DNA of 64,000 nucleotides from Pseudomonadota bacterium (GTDB lineage: Bacteria > Pseudomonadota > Gammaproteobacteria > Steroidobacterales > Steroidobacteraceae): contig JAJYUA010000022.1 of NCBI GenBank assembly GCA_021792755.1, positions 1-64,000 on the forward strand, given 5' to 3'. The stretch's first letter is position 1. Every line of letters begins with the position of its first letter. The translations under genes were made by a program, and so were the position numbers. Positions 8,685 through 18,700 of this stretch are shown here, piece by piece. The notes beneath the pieces were generated by a model. It saw only the letters and a list, made by a program, of their open reading frames with translations. It was not told the origin of the DNA and ran no database searches.

Positions 8685-10273
8685 GATCTTGATCTCCGCG
8701 CTAAGAGGGGTTGAGCCGCACCGAGGTAGCGATCGAGCCGCTGCACCTCGGGCGCCGTCAGCCGCAGGCCGAGCTTCGTGCGCCGCCACAGGATGTCCTC
8801 CGCCGTCGCCGCCCACTCCTCAGCCCTGAGGTAATCGACCTCGGCCGCCGTGAGATCCGCTCCCAGGGGCTCGCCTAGATCCGCCGCCGTGCGCGCCCCC
8901 TGGAGCACGCGCTCCATGCGGGTGCCGTAGGCGCACGCGAGCCGCCGCAGATGCTCCCGCCCCAGGAACGGCCAGCGACGCGCCGCCTCGTCGAGGAAAT
9001 CCGCCAGGCGCCCCTCGGGCAGATCGCCGCCCGGCAAGGCTGCCGTCGCCGTCCAACGGGTCGTCGAGCCGCCAAGCGAGGGCTGCAGCCTTGCGAGCAC
9101 GGCCTCGGACAGCTTGCGATACGTGGTGATCTTGCCGCCGAGCACGGTCAGCACCGGGGAGCCGCCTTCGGCGCGCTCGAGCACGAGCTCGTAGTCGCGG
9201 GTAACCTCGGCGGCCTCGGTGGCGCCGTCGTCGCGCAAAGATCGCACGCCGGAGTAGCTCCACAGGACATCCTCCGGCCGGATCGTGCGCTCGAAGTAGC
9301 GGTTGACGCTCTCGCAAAGATAGGCGGTCTCCTCGGGCGTGATCGTCACGTGATCAAGCAGCCCGGTGTGCGGCACGTCGGTGGTACCGATGAGCGTGAA
9401 TCGCTCCTGGAACGGGATCGCGAACACGACGCGGTGATCCGGATTCTGCAGGATATAGGCCTGCTCGCCATCGAACAGGCGCGCCACGACGATGTGACTG
9501 CCCCGCACGAGCCGGATCGGCTCGGGCAGCTGCAAGCCCAGCAGCCCGCGCACCTCGTTGACCCAGGCCCCGGCGACGTTGACCACGGCTGCGGCCCGCA
9601 GGCGTATCGTTCCAGAGGCGCCGCTCTCGCACTGCACCTGCCAGCCACCGGACTCGGGCCACGCCCGGCTCACCCGGGTCCGTGTCAGGATCACCGCGCC
9701 GCGATCGGCCGCGTCGCGCACATTGACCACCACCAGGCGGCTGTCATCGACACGACAATCGGAGTAGGCAAAGCCCCGGCGGTAGGTGGCCTTGAGCGCG
9801 GCGCCGGCGGCCTCGCGCCGCAGGTCAAGCGAGCGCGACCCCGGCAGATGCCGATGCCCGCCCAGATGATCGTACAGAAACAGCCCGGCCCGGATCTGCC
9901 AGCGGGGCCTGAGCGTCGGCACGTGCGGCATGATGAATCGCAACGGATGCACCAGGTGAGGCGCGATGCGCAGCAGCCGCTCGCGCTCGGCCAGCGCCTC
10001 GCGCACCAGACGGAACTCGCGATATTCGAGATAGCGCAATCCCCCATGGATCAGCTTGGTGCTCGCCGAGGAGGTGTACGCGGCGAGATCCGATTGCTCG
10101 ACCAGGCATACTCGCAGGCCCCTGCCGGCCGCATCGCGCGCGATTCCGGCTCCATTGATGCCCCCGCCGACGACCAGCAGATCGAACCGGCCGGCTCGCG
10201 CCTCGATGGCCGGGGACGATCCGGGCGATCGCAGGGACTCTGCAGCAGCGGCGGCTGAATCTGCGGCACACAT
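8681..10273 (-). CDS. glpD: Aerobic glycerol-3-phosphate dehydrogenase
   Basis: A 530-residue FAD-dependent enzyme that oxidises sn-glycerol 3-phosphate to dihydroxyacetone phosphate and passes electrons to the quinone pool at the membrane. The FAD-binding [19 protein letters not shown] is at about residues 33-51. [33 protein letters not shown] and [12 protein letters not shown] are characteristic GlpD segments, and the C-terminal DUF4142-like cap ends in RRTKLGLRL. The start is uncertain. ATG 10273 gives a 30-residue leader before the FAD fold, and an in-frame ATG at 10312 is the alternative; neither has a strong ribosome site. It is the first gene of the glpDKF operon and overlaps glpK by 4 bp. 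Confidence 0.92.
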   Translation of the reverse strand: MCAADSAAAAAESLRSPGSSPAIEARAGRFDLLVVGGGINGAGIARDAAGRGLRVCLVEQSDLAAYTSSASTKLIHGGLRYLEYREFRLVREALAERERLLRIAPHLVHPLRFIMPHVPTLRPRWQIRAGLFLYDHLGGHRHLPGSRSLDLRREAAGAALKATYRRGFAYSDCRVDDSRLVVVNVRDAADRGAVILTRTRVSRAWPESGGWQVQCESGASGTIRLRAAAVVNVAGAWVNEVRGLLGLQLPEPIRLVRGSHIVVARLFDGEQAYILQNPDHRVVFAIPFQERFTLIGTTDVPHTGLLDHVTITPEETAYLCESVNRYFERTIRPEDVLWSYSGVRSLRDDGATEAAEVTRDYELVLERAEGGSPVLTVLGGKITTYRKLSEAVLARLQPSLGGSTTRWTATAALPGGDLPEGRLADFLDEAARRWPFLGREHLRRLACAYGTRMERVLQGARTAADLGEPLGADLTAAEVDYLRAEEWAATAEDILWRRTKLGLRLTAPEVQRLDRYLGAAQPLLARRSRS

Positions 10274-10614
10274 TGGCGCGCAGATTAATCCGCTTCCAGC
10301 ACGCCGGTCCATGCGCCGGCCGCGGATGTCGTGACGATACAAGGGGGGCGTCGGATCCCTGCCGCGGAAACGAGCCGGGCCGGGCCGGGCGCCCCCGAGG
10401 ACGATCGGCACGGCCGGACATCGGTGAGCGAGCCGCCCCTTCAGGCGCCGCCGCCCAGGGGGGCGAGGAGAGCTCCCGCACCCGCCCCATCGGCGGCAAC
10501 TGTGACGCGACGCACGGGTACGCGCAAGTGCCGACCAGCCGGCGCGCGCCGGTGAGAGAAGCGTGAATTCCAGCCGTATCCGCGCCGTCGAGTCACCATA
10601 ATCTGACGCTCCTC
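10274..10614. other. Divergent intergenic region, glpD / GGDEF gene
   Basis: About 340 bases between two divergent genes. It must hold the glpDKF promoter and the promoter of the diguanylate cyclase gene, but no convincing consensus hexamers or operator palindromes stand out. No additional gene is seen. Confidence 0.4.
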
Positions 10615-12558
10615 ATGAGCAGACCCACGTCAAGACGGCACAACGCAGCGCGCGTGTGCACCGCGCTGCTCACTCTCGCGCTCGGCGCTTTCGGCACCGC
10701 CCGCGCGGGCTGCTTCGATGTCAAAAACGCGCAGTTCACGCGGTTGCGCCCGCTCGTCTCGCGCAACGCCGAGAAGGCGCTCACCGCGGTCAACCGCCTG
10801 CTGGCCGGCCTTCCCGCCGATGCCGCACGCACCGAGCCGGGGCGACTCGCGGCCCTGTACGCCGTCCAGGCCGACGCCTACGGGGAGTTGGGCCTGTATA
10901 CCCCCGCACGCGCCTCGGCCCTGAAGGGCCTCGGCCTGCTCCCGGGCCGTACCGATCCGCTGCGCCTGGCGCTGCTTTCGGACTACGCGCAGAGCTTCAA
11001 AGAGCCTGCCGGCATCGACCAGGCCCTCGGGCTCATCGAGCGGGCGCGTGCGGCGCAGAAGCGCGCATCACGCAATGACATCTGCCTGCAGATCGTCCAG
11101 GGTTACATGAATCAACAGCGCGACCGCTCCGGGCTCGCCACCCGCGAGCTGACCCAGGCGTACCTGCTAAGCGCCTCGCCCGCGCTCGCCGGACCGAGGA
11201 TGGATGCCGCCTCGCTGTTGGCCACGACACTGCGACGCATGGGAGACGTCGACGAGGCTCTCGGTTTGATCGGCCGGGTCATCCGCTGGGATGCCGCGCG
11301 CGGATCGGCATCCAACCTCGCGATCGACACGTACAAGCAGGGCCAGATCCTGCGGACCATGGGACACTTCCGCCGCGCCCTCGTGTCGCTGACACGCGCA
11401 CGCAGGATCAGCCTCTCCCAAGGCGTGCATCAGGGGGTCGCGTACGCGGATCTGCGCATCTGTCAGGCCGAGATCAGGCTCGGCCGGTTCACCGCGGCCC
11501 GCCGCGATTGCGATCGAGCCGCTCCGGTTTTCGCCGCAGGAAATGCGACTGACATGGTCAAGGAGACCCATGCCCTGCTGGCCCGCATCGACCTTGCCGA
11601 CGGGCATGCGGCCCGCGCGCTCGCCATGCTCAACCGGGTGCTGGATCACGGCGGCAAGGACATGGTGGCACACGAGGTCGCACCGGCCTATCTCTCGCGC
11701 GCGCGCGCGAATGCCGTGCTCGGCAACTACCGCAACGCGTACGCGGACCTGCAGCAGTATCTGCGGCTTTATTCGGCGCGAAACCAGGCGGCAAGGGTGC
11801 GCCTGCAGGACGCGCTGGAAGTGCGCTTCCACGCCAAGGAGGAGATCGCGCGCAACGCGGTGCTGCGACGAAGACTGCGGGCCGCCGCACTGCGGGCCGG
11901 GCGCCAGGGACAGCTGCTGCACTGGATCGAGATCGCCAGCATCGCCGGCACCCTGGCCATCGTGCTGCTCTCCTACATCCTGCTGGCCGAAAGGAGCCAC
12001 CGGCGCCAACTGCTGCGCCTCGCCAACGAAGACAACCTCACCGGCGCGCCGAACCGCGGCCACACCGCGCGGCTCGCCGCGGCGGCGCTGCAGAGCGCCC
12101 TCGCCCGCAACCGGCCGCTGACGGTGGCGCTGCTCGACTTCGATCACTTCAAGGAGATCAACGACCAGTACGGTCACGCGGCAGGCGATCACGTGCTGAG
12201 GGAATTCGCGCGCCTTGCTCGCGGGGCGCTGCGCGCCACCGACACCCTCGGCCGCTGGGGCGGGGAGGAGTTCCTGCTCATCCTTCCGGACACGACGATC
12301 GGCTCGGCGCTCTCCAGCATCGAGCGGCTGCGCCTGCTGGCGCTCGGCATCGCACCCCACCCGGGGGAACGGGCCGAGACCTGGCCGCGCGTCACGTTCA
12401 GCGCCGGGCTCGCCACCACCGCCGAAGGCGCAAGCACGCTGGATGAGATCGTCGCCAGGGCGGACGCGGCGCTCTATGAGGCAAAGAACGCCGGCCGGGA
12501 CCTGGTGCGCATCGACCGCGAGAGCTGCCGCAACGCCGCCAACGGCGCGCCGATTTGA
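10615..12558 (+). CDS. Diguanylate cyclase with periplasmic TPR sensor domain
   Basis: A 647-residue membrane signalling protein. A signal peptide (residues about 12-32) leads into about 380 residues of helical TPR-like repeats predicted to face the periplasm. A single transmembrane segment follows at about 440-460, then a cytoplasmic GGDEF domain. The active-site loop is RWGGEEF (GGEEF at about 549-553), and DFDHFKEINDQYGHAAGD is intact, so c-di-GMP synthesis from two GTP is expected. RATD five residues before GGEEF matches the inhibitory I-site RxxD, implying product feedback. The sensed signal is unknown. It has its own transcription unit, and the NUDIX gene follows 76 bases downstream and could be co-transcribed. 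Confidence 0.85.
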   Translation: MSRPTSRRHNAARVCTALLTLALGAFGTARAGCFDVKNAQFTRLRPLVSRNAEKALTAVNRLLAGLPADAARTEPGRLAALYAVQADAYGELGLYTPARASALKGLGLLPGRTDPLRLALLSDYAQSFKEPAGIDQALGLIERARAAQKRASRNDICLQIVQGYMNQQRDRSGLATRELTQAYLLSASPALAGPRMDAASLLATTLRRMGDVDEALGLIGRVIRWDAARGSASNLAIDTYKQGQILRTMGHFRRALVSLTRARRISLSQGVHQGVAYADLRICQAEIRLGRFTAARRDCDRAAPVFAAGNATDMVKETHALLARIDLADGHAARALAMLNRVLDHGGKDMVAHEVAPAYLSRARANAVLGNYRNAYADLQQYLRLYSARNQAARVRLQDALEVRFHAKEEIARNAVLRRRLRAAALRAGRQGQLLHWIEIASIAGTLAIVLLSYILLAERSHRRQLLRLANEDNLTGAPNRGHTARLAAAALQSALARNRPLTVALLDFDHFKEINDQYGHAAGDHVLREFARLARGALRATDTLGRWGGEEFLLILPDTTIGSALSSIERLRLLALGIAPHPGERAETWPRVTFSAGLATTAEGASTLDEIVARADAALYEAKNAGRDLVRIDRESCRNAANGAPI

Positions 12559-12634
12559 CCCGCAGCGCCCGATGCGCCGCCGCGCGGGCGGCAATCGACA
12601 AGCTCCCGCCGCCCCCGTATGCTGGGCGCACGCC

Positions 12635-13183
12635 ATGAATTTCTGCAGTCAATGCGGTGCCCGGCTCGCCTTCCGCGTGCCTCCCGATGACCATCTTCCC
12701 CGATACGTCTGCGACGCGTGCGGCACCGTCCATTATCTGAACCCGAAACTCGTCGTCGGCTGCGTGCCCGATTTCGAAGGCCGGATCCTGTTGTGCCGGC
12801 GCGCCATCGAGCCGCGGCGCGGCTTCTGGACCATCCCGGCCGGTTTCATGGAAAACGGCGAGACGCTGCAGCAGGGAGCCGCCCGCGAGGCGCGGGAGGA
12901 GGCGCTGGTCGAGGTGCAGATCGGCTCACTGCTGTCCGTCGTGCACGTGCTGCAGGCTCACCAGGTACACGTGTTCTTCAGAGCGACCCTGGCACGGCCG
13001 CACTATGGCGCGGGCCACGAGACCCTCGAGGCAGAGCTCGTCCGTCCCGAGGACATCCCCTGGCCGCAGCTCGCGTTCCCGAGCACGGAATTCAGCCTGC
13101 GCCGCTACCTGGAGGACCGTGCCGCCGGCCGCGAGCCGCATCACTTCGCCTCGCTCGAGCGGCGGCTGATGCAGGCTCCCTAG
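12635..13183 (+). CDS. NUDIX hydrolase with N-terminal zinc ribbon
   Basis: A 182-residue enzyme. An N-terminal zinc ribbon (FCSQCG ... YVCDACG) precedes the NUDIX fold. The Nudix box runs GFMENGETLQQGAAREAREE, with the REAREE metal-binding core, so it should hydrolyse a nucleoside diphosphate linked to another moiety, such as ADP-ribose or an NAD-related compound. NudC enzymes have a similar zinc ribbon, but their SQPWPFP motif downstream of the box is not present here, so NAD capping or decapping activity should not be assumed. ATG 12635 starts exactly at the zinc ribbon. It lies downstream of the diguanylate cyclase gene and upstream of fdxA, all on the same strand. Confidence 0.85.
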   Translation: MNFCSQCGARLAFRVPPDDHLPRYVCDACGTVHYLNPKLVVGCVPDFEGRILLCRRAIEPRRGFWTIPAGFMENGETLQQGAAREAREEALVEVQIGSLLSVVHVLQAHQVHVFFRATLARPHYGAGHETLEAELVRPEDIPWPQLAFPSTEFSLRRYLEDRAAGREPHHFASLERRLMQAP

Positions 13184-13330
13184 AATCGCCCGCTCGGCCT
13201 CGCCAGGGGCTGCTGATATGATGCCCGCCCCGATGGATGATGGCTGCGATGGGTTTTGCGGCCTGCGGCGACGTGGCACAATGCGCCGCCTCGAGGTCCA
13301 TCCAGCCGCTTCACGACGCTAGGAATCCAG

Positions 13331-13654
13331 ATGACTTTTGTAGTGACTGAAAACTGCATCAAGTGCAAGTACATGGACTGCGTGGAGGTCTGCCCGGTCG
13401 ATTGCTTCCACGAGGGCCCGAATTTCCTCGTGATCGATCCGGATGAATGCATCGATTGCACGCTCTGTGAGCCGGAGTGCCCCGCCGAGGCGATCTTCTC
13501 CGAGGAAGAGCTGCCGGCCGACCAGGAATCTTTCAAGCCCCTCAACGCCGAGCTCGCCAAGCAGTGGCCGGTCATCACCGAAAAGAAGGAAGCGCCGGCG
13601 GATGCCAAGGACTGGGACGGAAAGCCGGGCAAGCTCAAGCACCTGGAACGCTGA
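13331..13654 (+). CDS. fdxA: 7Fe-8S ferredoxin FdxA
   Basis: A 107-residue electron carrier of the Azotobacter FdI type, with the family-typical length. The cysteine pattern is complete. C9, C17 and C50 bind the [3Fe-4S] cluster and C21, C40, C43 and C46 bind the [4Fe-4S] cluster, with the extra cysteines C12 and C25 in their usual places ([32 protein letters not shown]). The C-terminal half is the long acidic/lysine-rich tail seen in proteobacterial FdxA. The start at 13331 follows AGGAATCCAG. It probably acts in low-potential electron transfer or redox homeostasis in the cytoplasm. It is monocistronic by spacing and convergent with xerD. Confidence 0.93.
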   Translation: MTFVVTENCIKCKYMDCVEVCPVDCFHEGPNFLVIDPDECIDCTLCEPECPAEAIFSEEELPADQESFKPLNAELAKQWPVITEKKEAPADAKDWDGKPGKLKHLER

Positions 13655-13760
13655 AGCGGGCTCGCAATCTGCTCTGCCGATCGGGCGCGTAGCGTCGCTT
13701 CATGTTCGGGGCCCGCCACGGGCGAACCCCGCCGGGCCCTGCGCGCAGTGCCCGGGAAGC

Positions 13761-14738
13761 CTATCCCCTGGGGTGATGGCGCGAGTGCAGCTCCTTCAAG
13801 CGCTCGCTCGCCACATGCGTGTAGATCTGCGTCGTCGACAGATCACTGTGCCCCAGCAGGATCTGCACGACGCGCAGGTCCGCGCCGTGATTGAGCAGAT
13901 GCGTCGCGAACGCATGGCGCAGCGTGTGCGGCGAGAGCCCCTTGGAGATGCCCGCCTTGCGCGCATAACGCTTGATGATGTGCCAGAAGGCCTGGCGGGT
14001 CATGCGGTCTCCCCGCCGCGTCGGAAAGAGATATTCCGTCTGCCGCTCGAGCAGGATCTCATCGCGCGCGCCGCTGACGAACTCGATGAGCCAGCGCACG
14101 GCCTCATCACCCAGCGGGATGAGGCGCTCCCGGTTGCCCTTGCCAACGATGCGAATGACGCCTTGGTTGAGATTGATCTGCCCGTAGCGCAGATTCACCA
14201 GCTCCGTTACCCTGAGGCCGGTGGCGTAAAGCACCTCGAGCATGGTGCGATCCCGATTGCCGAGCGGATCGCGCACGGCGGGAGCCGCCAACAGCGCCTC
14301 CACCTCCTCCTCGGTCAGGGATTTCGGCAGCGAGCGCCCGATCTTCGGCATGGCGATCTGGGCGGTCGGATCCTGCTCGATGGCCGCCTCGCGCACCAGG
14401 TACCGAAAGAAGCGGCGGAAGCTCGAGAGCTGACGGGCAGTGGAGCGCGGGCGCGCACCGGTTTGCACGCGCCACTCGATGAAGTCCTGCAGATCCTTGT
14501 GCGAGGTCTGCATGATCGGCAAGCGGCGCTCGGCGAGCCAGCGGGAAAGCGCCGTGAGGTCCGCGCGATAGGCCGCCAGGGTATTGGGCGACAAGCCGCG
14601 CTCCATCCACACCGCGTCCAGGAAGCGGGCGACCGCCGGATCCGTATCGGGGTGAACAGGCTTGGCAATTGCGGCAGAATGGTTCGACAATTCGCGTCTC
14701 AATTGGGCCGTCTCGTTCGCAGCCGTCTCGCTGCACAT
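13761..14738 (-). CDS. xerD: Site-specific tyrosine recombinase XerD
   Basis: A 325-residue tyrosine recombinase that with XerC resolves chromosome dimers at dif at the FtsK-containing septum. It has an N-terminal SAM-like domain (about 35-120) and a C-terminal catalytic domain with R176 (ATGLRVTEL), K200 (VGKGNRER), H271 and R274 (SPHTLRHAFATHLL), H297 (LLGHSDLSTTQ) and nucleophile Y306 (QIYTHV). XerD is favoured over XerC by the close match to XerD-style segments and by the location with housekeeping genes. No mobile element surrounds it. ATG 14738 gives a leader about 25 residues longer than E. coli XerD, so a later start is possible. It is convergent with fdxA and divergent from the acyltransferase gene. 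Confidence 0.85.
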   Translation of the reverse strand: MCSETAANETAQLRRELSNHSAAIAKPVHPDTDPAVARFLDAVWMERGLSPNTLAAYRADLTALSRWLAERRLPIMQTSHKDLQDFIEWRVQTGARPRSTARQLSSFRRFFRYLVREAAIEQDPTAQIAMPKIGRSLPKSLTEEEVEALLAAPAVRDPLGNRDRTMLEVLYATGLRVTELVNLRYGQINLNQGVIRIVGKGNRERLIPLGDEAVRWLIEFVSGARDEILLERQTEYLFPTRRGDRMTRQAFWHIIKRYARKAGISKGLSPHTLRHAFATHLLNHGADLRVVQILLGHSDLSTTQIYTHVASERLKELHSRHHPRG

Positions 14739-14917
14739 CCAGTCATGCACCTGATGCGGCTGAGCCGGGACGCGACGACGGGCGGCACCGTGACTGTCGC
14801 AGTATGGTGACCCTATGCCCTCACCCGGCGTGACGAGCATCACACTCGGCCGCGAGAGTTAACGTAATAGAGAACCTGATCACAGTCCGCAACCGGTCCA
14901 TTCGAGCTCGCCAAACC

Positions 14918-15748
14918 ATGCCCCAGGAGCCGCCGCACCGAAGCTCGCCGCTCGGGACCCTCGTCCTGCTCCCGCTCAGGCTCGCGTATGCGCTGTACGC
15001 AACGGCTGTGTTTCTACTGGTCGGGTTGACGGCGTCGCTCGCCGCGCTGCTGCTGCCGGGCCTGGACCGGCGCCGCCGCGCCGCGCGGACACTCGCCCGC
15101 ACCTTCCTTTGGGCAGCGGGCATGAAGCTCACCGTCCGGGCCCTCGATCGCCTGCCGCGGGGACAGTGTGTGATCGTCGCCAACCACGCGAGCTACCTCG
15201 ACGGACTGGTATTCACCGCCGCCCTTCCCCCCCGCTTCGGTTTCGTCATCAAGCGCGAGATGGCCGCTGTACCGCTCGCCGGCTGGTTCCTGCACCGCAT
15301 CGGCTCGGAGTTCGTCGAGCGCTTCGACCGCAAGCGCGGCGCCGCGGACGCGCTGCGCGTGCTGCGCAACGCCGCCAACGGCCATTCCCTGGTGTTCTTC
15401 CCGGAAGGCACCTTCACCGCCGACCCGGGACTGCTCAAATTCCATGCCGGCGCGTTCACGACGGCCACCCGCGCCGGCTGCCCGATCGTGCCCGCGGTGG
15501 TGCGAGGCACCCGCGCCGCCCTGTCGCCGCGCGGCAATCTGCCCCGCCCGGTCGGGATCGAGGTGCAGATCCTCCCCCCGATCCCGCCCCCGCCGGGGGC
15601 GCGGGCTCACAGCGCTCCGCTGCTGCGCGCGCGGGCGCGGGAGGCGATCCTGGCCACGCTCGGCGAGCCGGATCTCACATGTTTCGCCGATAGCGCCCAC
15701 CGACTTCATACAGAGCGTGCGAGATCTGCCCCAGAGAGCAGCTCTTGA
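14918..15748 (+). CDS. Lysophospholipid acyltransferase family protein (PlsC-like)
   Basis: A 276-residue membrane-associated acyltransferase. The two catalytic blocks are present: NHASYLD (the HX4D motif, H90 to D95) and FPEGTF (residues 161-166). An N-terminal hydrophobic segment (about 14-48) anchors it. Members add acyl chains to lysophosphatidic or related acceptors in phospholipid or ornithine-lipid synthesis, and the exact acceptor cannot be told from sequence. The last 74 bases overlap the 3' end of icmF on the opposite strand, so the C-terminal 20-odd residues are unlikely to be conserved. It is transcribed divergently from xerD. Confidence 0.82.
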   Translation: MPQEPPHRSSPLGTLVLLPLRLAYALYATAVFLLVGLTASLAALLLPGLDRRRRAARTLARTFLWAAGMKLTVRALDRLPRGQCVIVANHASYLDGLVFTAALPPRFGFVIKREMAAVPLAGWFLHRIGSEFVERFDRKRGAADALRVLRNAANGHSLVFFPEGTFTADPGLLKFHAGAFTTATRAGCPIVPAVVRGTRAALSPRGNLPRPVGIEVQILPPIPPPPGARAHSAPLLRARAREAILATLGEPDLTCFADSAHRLHTERARSAPESSS

Positions 15749-18700
15749 CCGTCTCCATCAGCTCGGCGAACACGTTGCCGCCGGCGCACGCCGCCGCCCG
15801 CAACCGGCCGAGCGCCTCCGGCGAGCGCCCGGCGTTGCGCTGCTGAAAGGCGCGCACGGCCGCCACCTGCGCCTGCTTCTCCTCCTCCGTCGCGCGGATG
15901 AGCTCGGCGTGGGCATGCTCGGCGACGCCGCTCGAGTCGGAGAGGAAAGTGTTGACGCCGATGATGGGCAGGCTGCCGTCGTGCTTCTTTCTCTCGTAAT
16001 CAAGCGATTCTTCCTGGATCTTGGCCCGCTGATACATCGTCTCCATGGCCCCGAGCACCCCGCCGCGCTCGCTCAGGGCGTCGAACTCCCGATAAACCGC
16101 CTCCTCGAGCAGATCGGTCAGGTACTCGAGCGCGAACGAGCCCTGCCACGGATTCTGCGTCTTGTTGAGGCCCAACTCGCGGTTGATGATCAGCTGGATC
16201 GCCACTGCGCGGCGCACGCTCTCCTCGGTCGGGGTGGTCAGCGCCTCGTCGTAGGCGTTGGTATGCAGGCTGTTGCAGCTGTCAAACAGCGCGTACATCG
16301 CCTGCAGCGTGGTGCGGATGTCGTTGAAGGCGATCTCGCGGGCATGGAGGCTGCGCCCCGAGGTCTGCACATGGTACTTCAGCATCTGGCTGCGCGGCCC
16401 CGCATGGTACAGGTCGCGCATGGCGCGCGCCCAGATGCGGCGCGCGACGCGGCCGATGACCGCGTACTCCGGGTCCATGCCGTTGGAGAAGAAGAACGAC
16501 AGGTTGGGAGCGAAATCGTCGATGCTCATGCCGCGGGCAAGATAGTACTCGACGATGGTGAATCCGTTGGCGAGGGTGAAGGCGAGCTGCGAGACCGGGT
16601 TGGCGCCGGCCTCGGCGATGTGGTAGCCGGAGATCGACACCGAGTAGAAATTCCTCACCCGCCGCTCGCTGAAGTACTGCTGCACATCGCCCATCATGCG
16701 CAGCGCGAACTCCGTCGAGAAGATGCAGGTGTTCTGCGCCTGGTCCTCCTTCAGGATGTCCGCCTGCACGGTGCCGCGCACCGCGGCGAGCGTTTCGGCC
16801 TTGATGCGCTCGTAGAGCCCGGGCTCGACGAGCTGATCGCCGCTCACCCCGAGAAGCGCCAGTCCGGTGCCATCGTGGCCAGCGGGCAGATCGCCGCGAT
16901 AGACGGGCGCGGCAATGCCCCGTTCCGCGCCCGCCCGGTGCAGCGCCTCGATGCGCCGCTCGGCCTCGCTCCAGCGCCCCTCGGCGCGCAGGTGCCGCTC
17001 GATGCGCTGATCGATCGCGGTGTTCATGAACATTGCGAGGATCATCGGCGCCGGACCATTGATGGTCATGGACACCGAGGTGGAGGGCAGGGCGAGATCG
17101 AAGCCCGAATAAAGCTTCTTCATGTCATCGAGTGTCGCCACCGACACGCCCGAGTTGCCCGTGCGTCCGTAGATATCGGGCCGTGTGTCGGGATCCTCGC
17201 CGTACAGCGTCGTCGAATCGAAGGCGGTCGACAGCCGCACCGCGCTGTGGCCGTGCGCCAGGTAGTGGAAGCGGCGGTTGGTCCGCTCGGGGGCGCCCTC
17301 GCCGGCGAACATGCGCGTGGGATCCTCGGCCTCGCGCCGATAGGGATAGACGCCGCCGGTATAGGGGAAGGAGCCGGGAAGGTTCTCGCGCCCGATGAAG
17401 CGCAGCTGCTCGCCCCAGTCCTTGCAGCGCGGTACGGCGATCTTCGGCACCCTCTGGCGCGAGAGCGTCTCGGTATAGTTCTCGCCTGTGATCTGCCGGT
17501 CCCTCACCTGGTAAGAATAGGTCTCCTCCGTGGCGGCGCGCACACGCAGCGGCCAGGCCTTGAGATCACCGATGCCCGCGGCGCCGATCTGCTCGAGCGC
17601 CCGATTGTAGGCCGCCCGCAGTTGCCGGCACGTGGCATCGGGCGCCTCTTCCAGCGCCGATTGCGGATACGGATCGAGCGGCCCCGGAAGCAATGCATCC
17701 CCGAGCGCCTCGAGCGACTGGTACAGGCCGTGCGCGCGCTGCGCCGCGCCCGCCCGGCGCTCGATATCCGCATGAGCCTCGCGACCGCAGCGCGCGATTT
17801 CCGACAGGTACCGCATCCGCGCGCCGGGTATCAGCGGCTGCAGCGGCGTGATCTGCACCGGGCCCGGGTCGGACACCTCCCAGCTCGCCGCGCCGATGCG
17901 CCTCTCGGCGAGCATCCGGCACAGGGCCGCGAACAGCCGGTTCACCCCCGGATCGTTGAAGCGGCTGGCAACGGTGGGATACACGGGCAGATCCGCATCG
18001 GCGAGCTGTGCCTGGGGGTGGTTGCGGCGCCATTGCTTGCGCACGTCGCGCAGGCTGTCGGCCGCGCCCCGCTTGTCGCTCTTGTTGAGGGCGATCAGAT
18101 CCGCATAGTCCAGCATGTCGATCTTTTCCAGCTGGCTTGCCGCGCCGTACTCGCCCGTCATCACGTACATCGACACATCCACGAGATCGACGATCTCGGT
18201 ATCGGCCTGGCCGGTGCCGGCGGTCTCGACGATGATGAGGTCGAATCCCGCCGCCTGGTAGAGCTGGATCACATCCTTCAGCACCGCGGCGGTCGCCAGA
18301 TGCCGCCGGCGGGTGGCCAGCGAGCGCATGAAGATATTTTCCGAGGAAAGACTGTTCATGCGGATGCGGTCGCCGAGCAGCGCCCCGCCGCTGCGGCGGC
18401 GGGTCGGATCCATGGCCGCTACGGCGATCTGACGACCGGGGAAGTGGCGCAGGAGCCGCGCGAGCAGCTCATCGGTCAGGCTCGACTTGCCTGCGCCACC
18501 GCTGCCGGTCATGCCGATCACCGGCACCCGGCTCGGGGAGCGCCGGATGGCCTGGCGGATCTGCTCGGCCTCGGCTTGAGCCGATTCGGCATTCTCGAGC
18601 ACCGTGATGGCGCGCGCGATCTGAACGGGGTCGCGAGTGTTCAGGGCGCGCGTCTCGTAGGCGGGCCGGCCGGCCGCGCGAACCCGCCCGAAGACATCCT

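Noticed and set aside
6345-8714. A 789-codon plus-strand open frame across the glp genes
   Set aside because: It is antisense to glpF and glpK, has arginine/glycine/histidine-rich composition typical of GC-rich shadow frames, and no family motif.
13761-14738. The tyrosine recombinase at 13761-14738 as the element integrase
   Set aside because: Its sequence matches housekeeping XerD, it lies far from the tRNA fragment on the chromosomal side, and no att-like repeats surround it.
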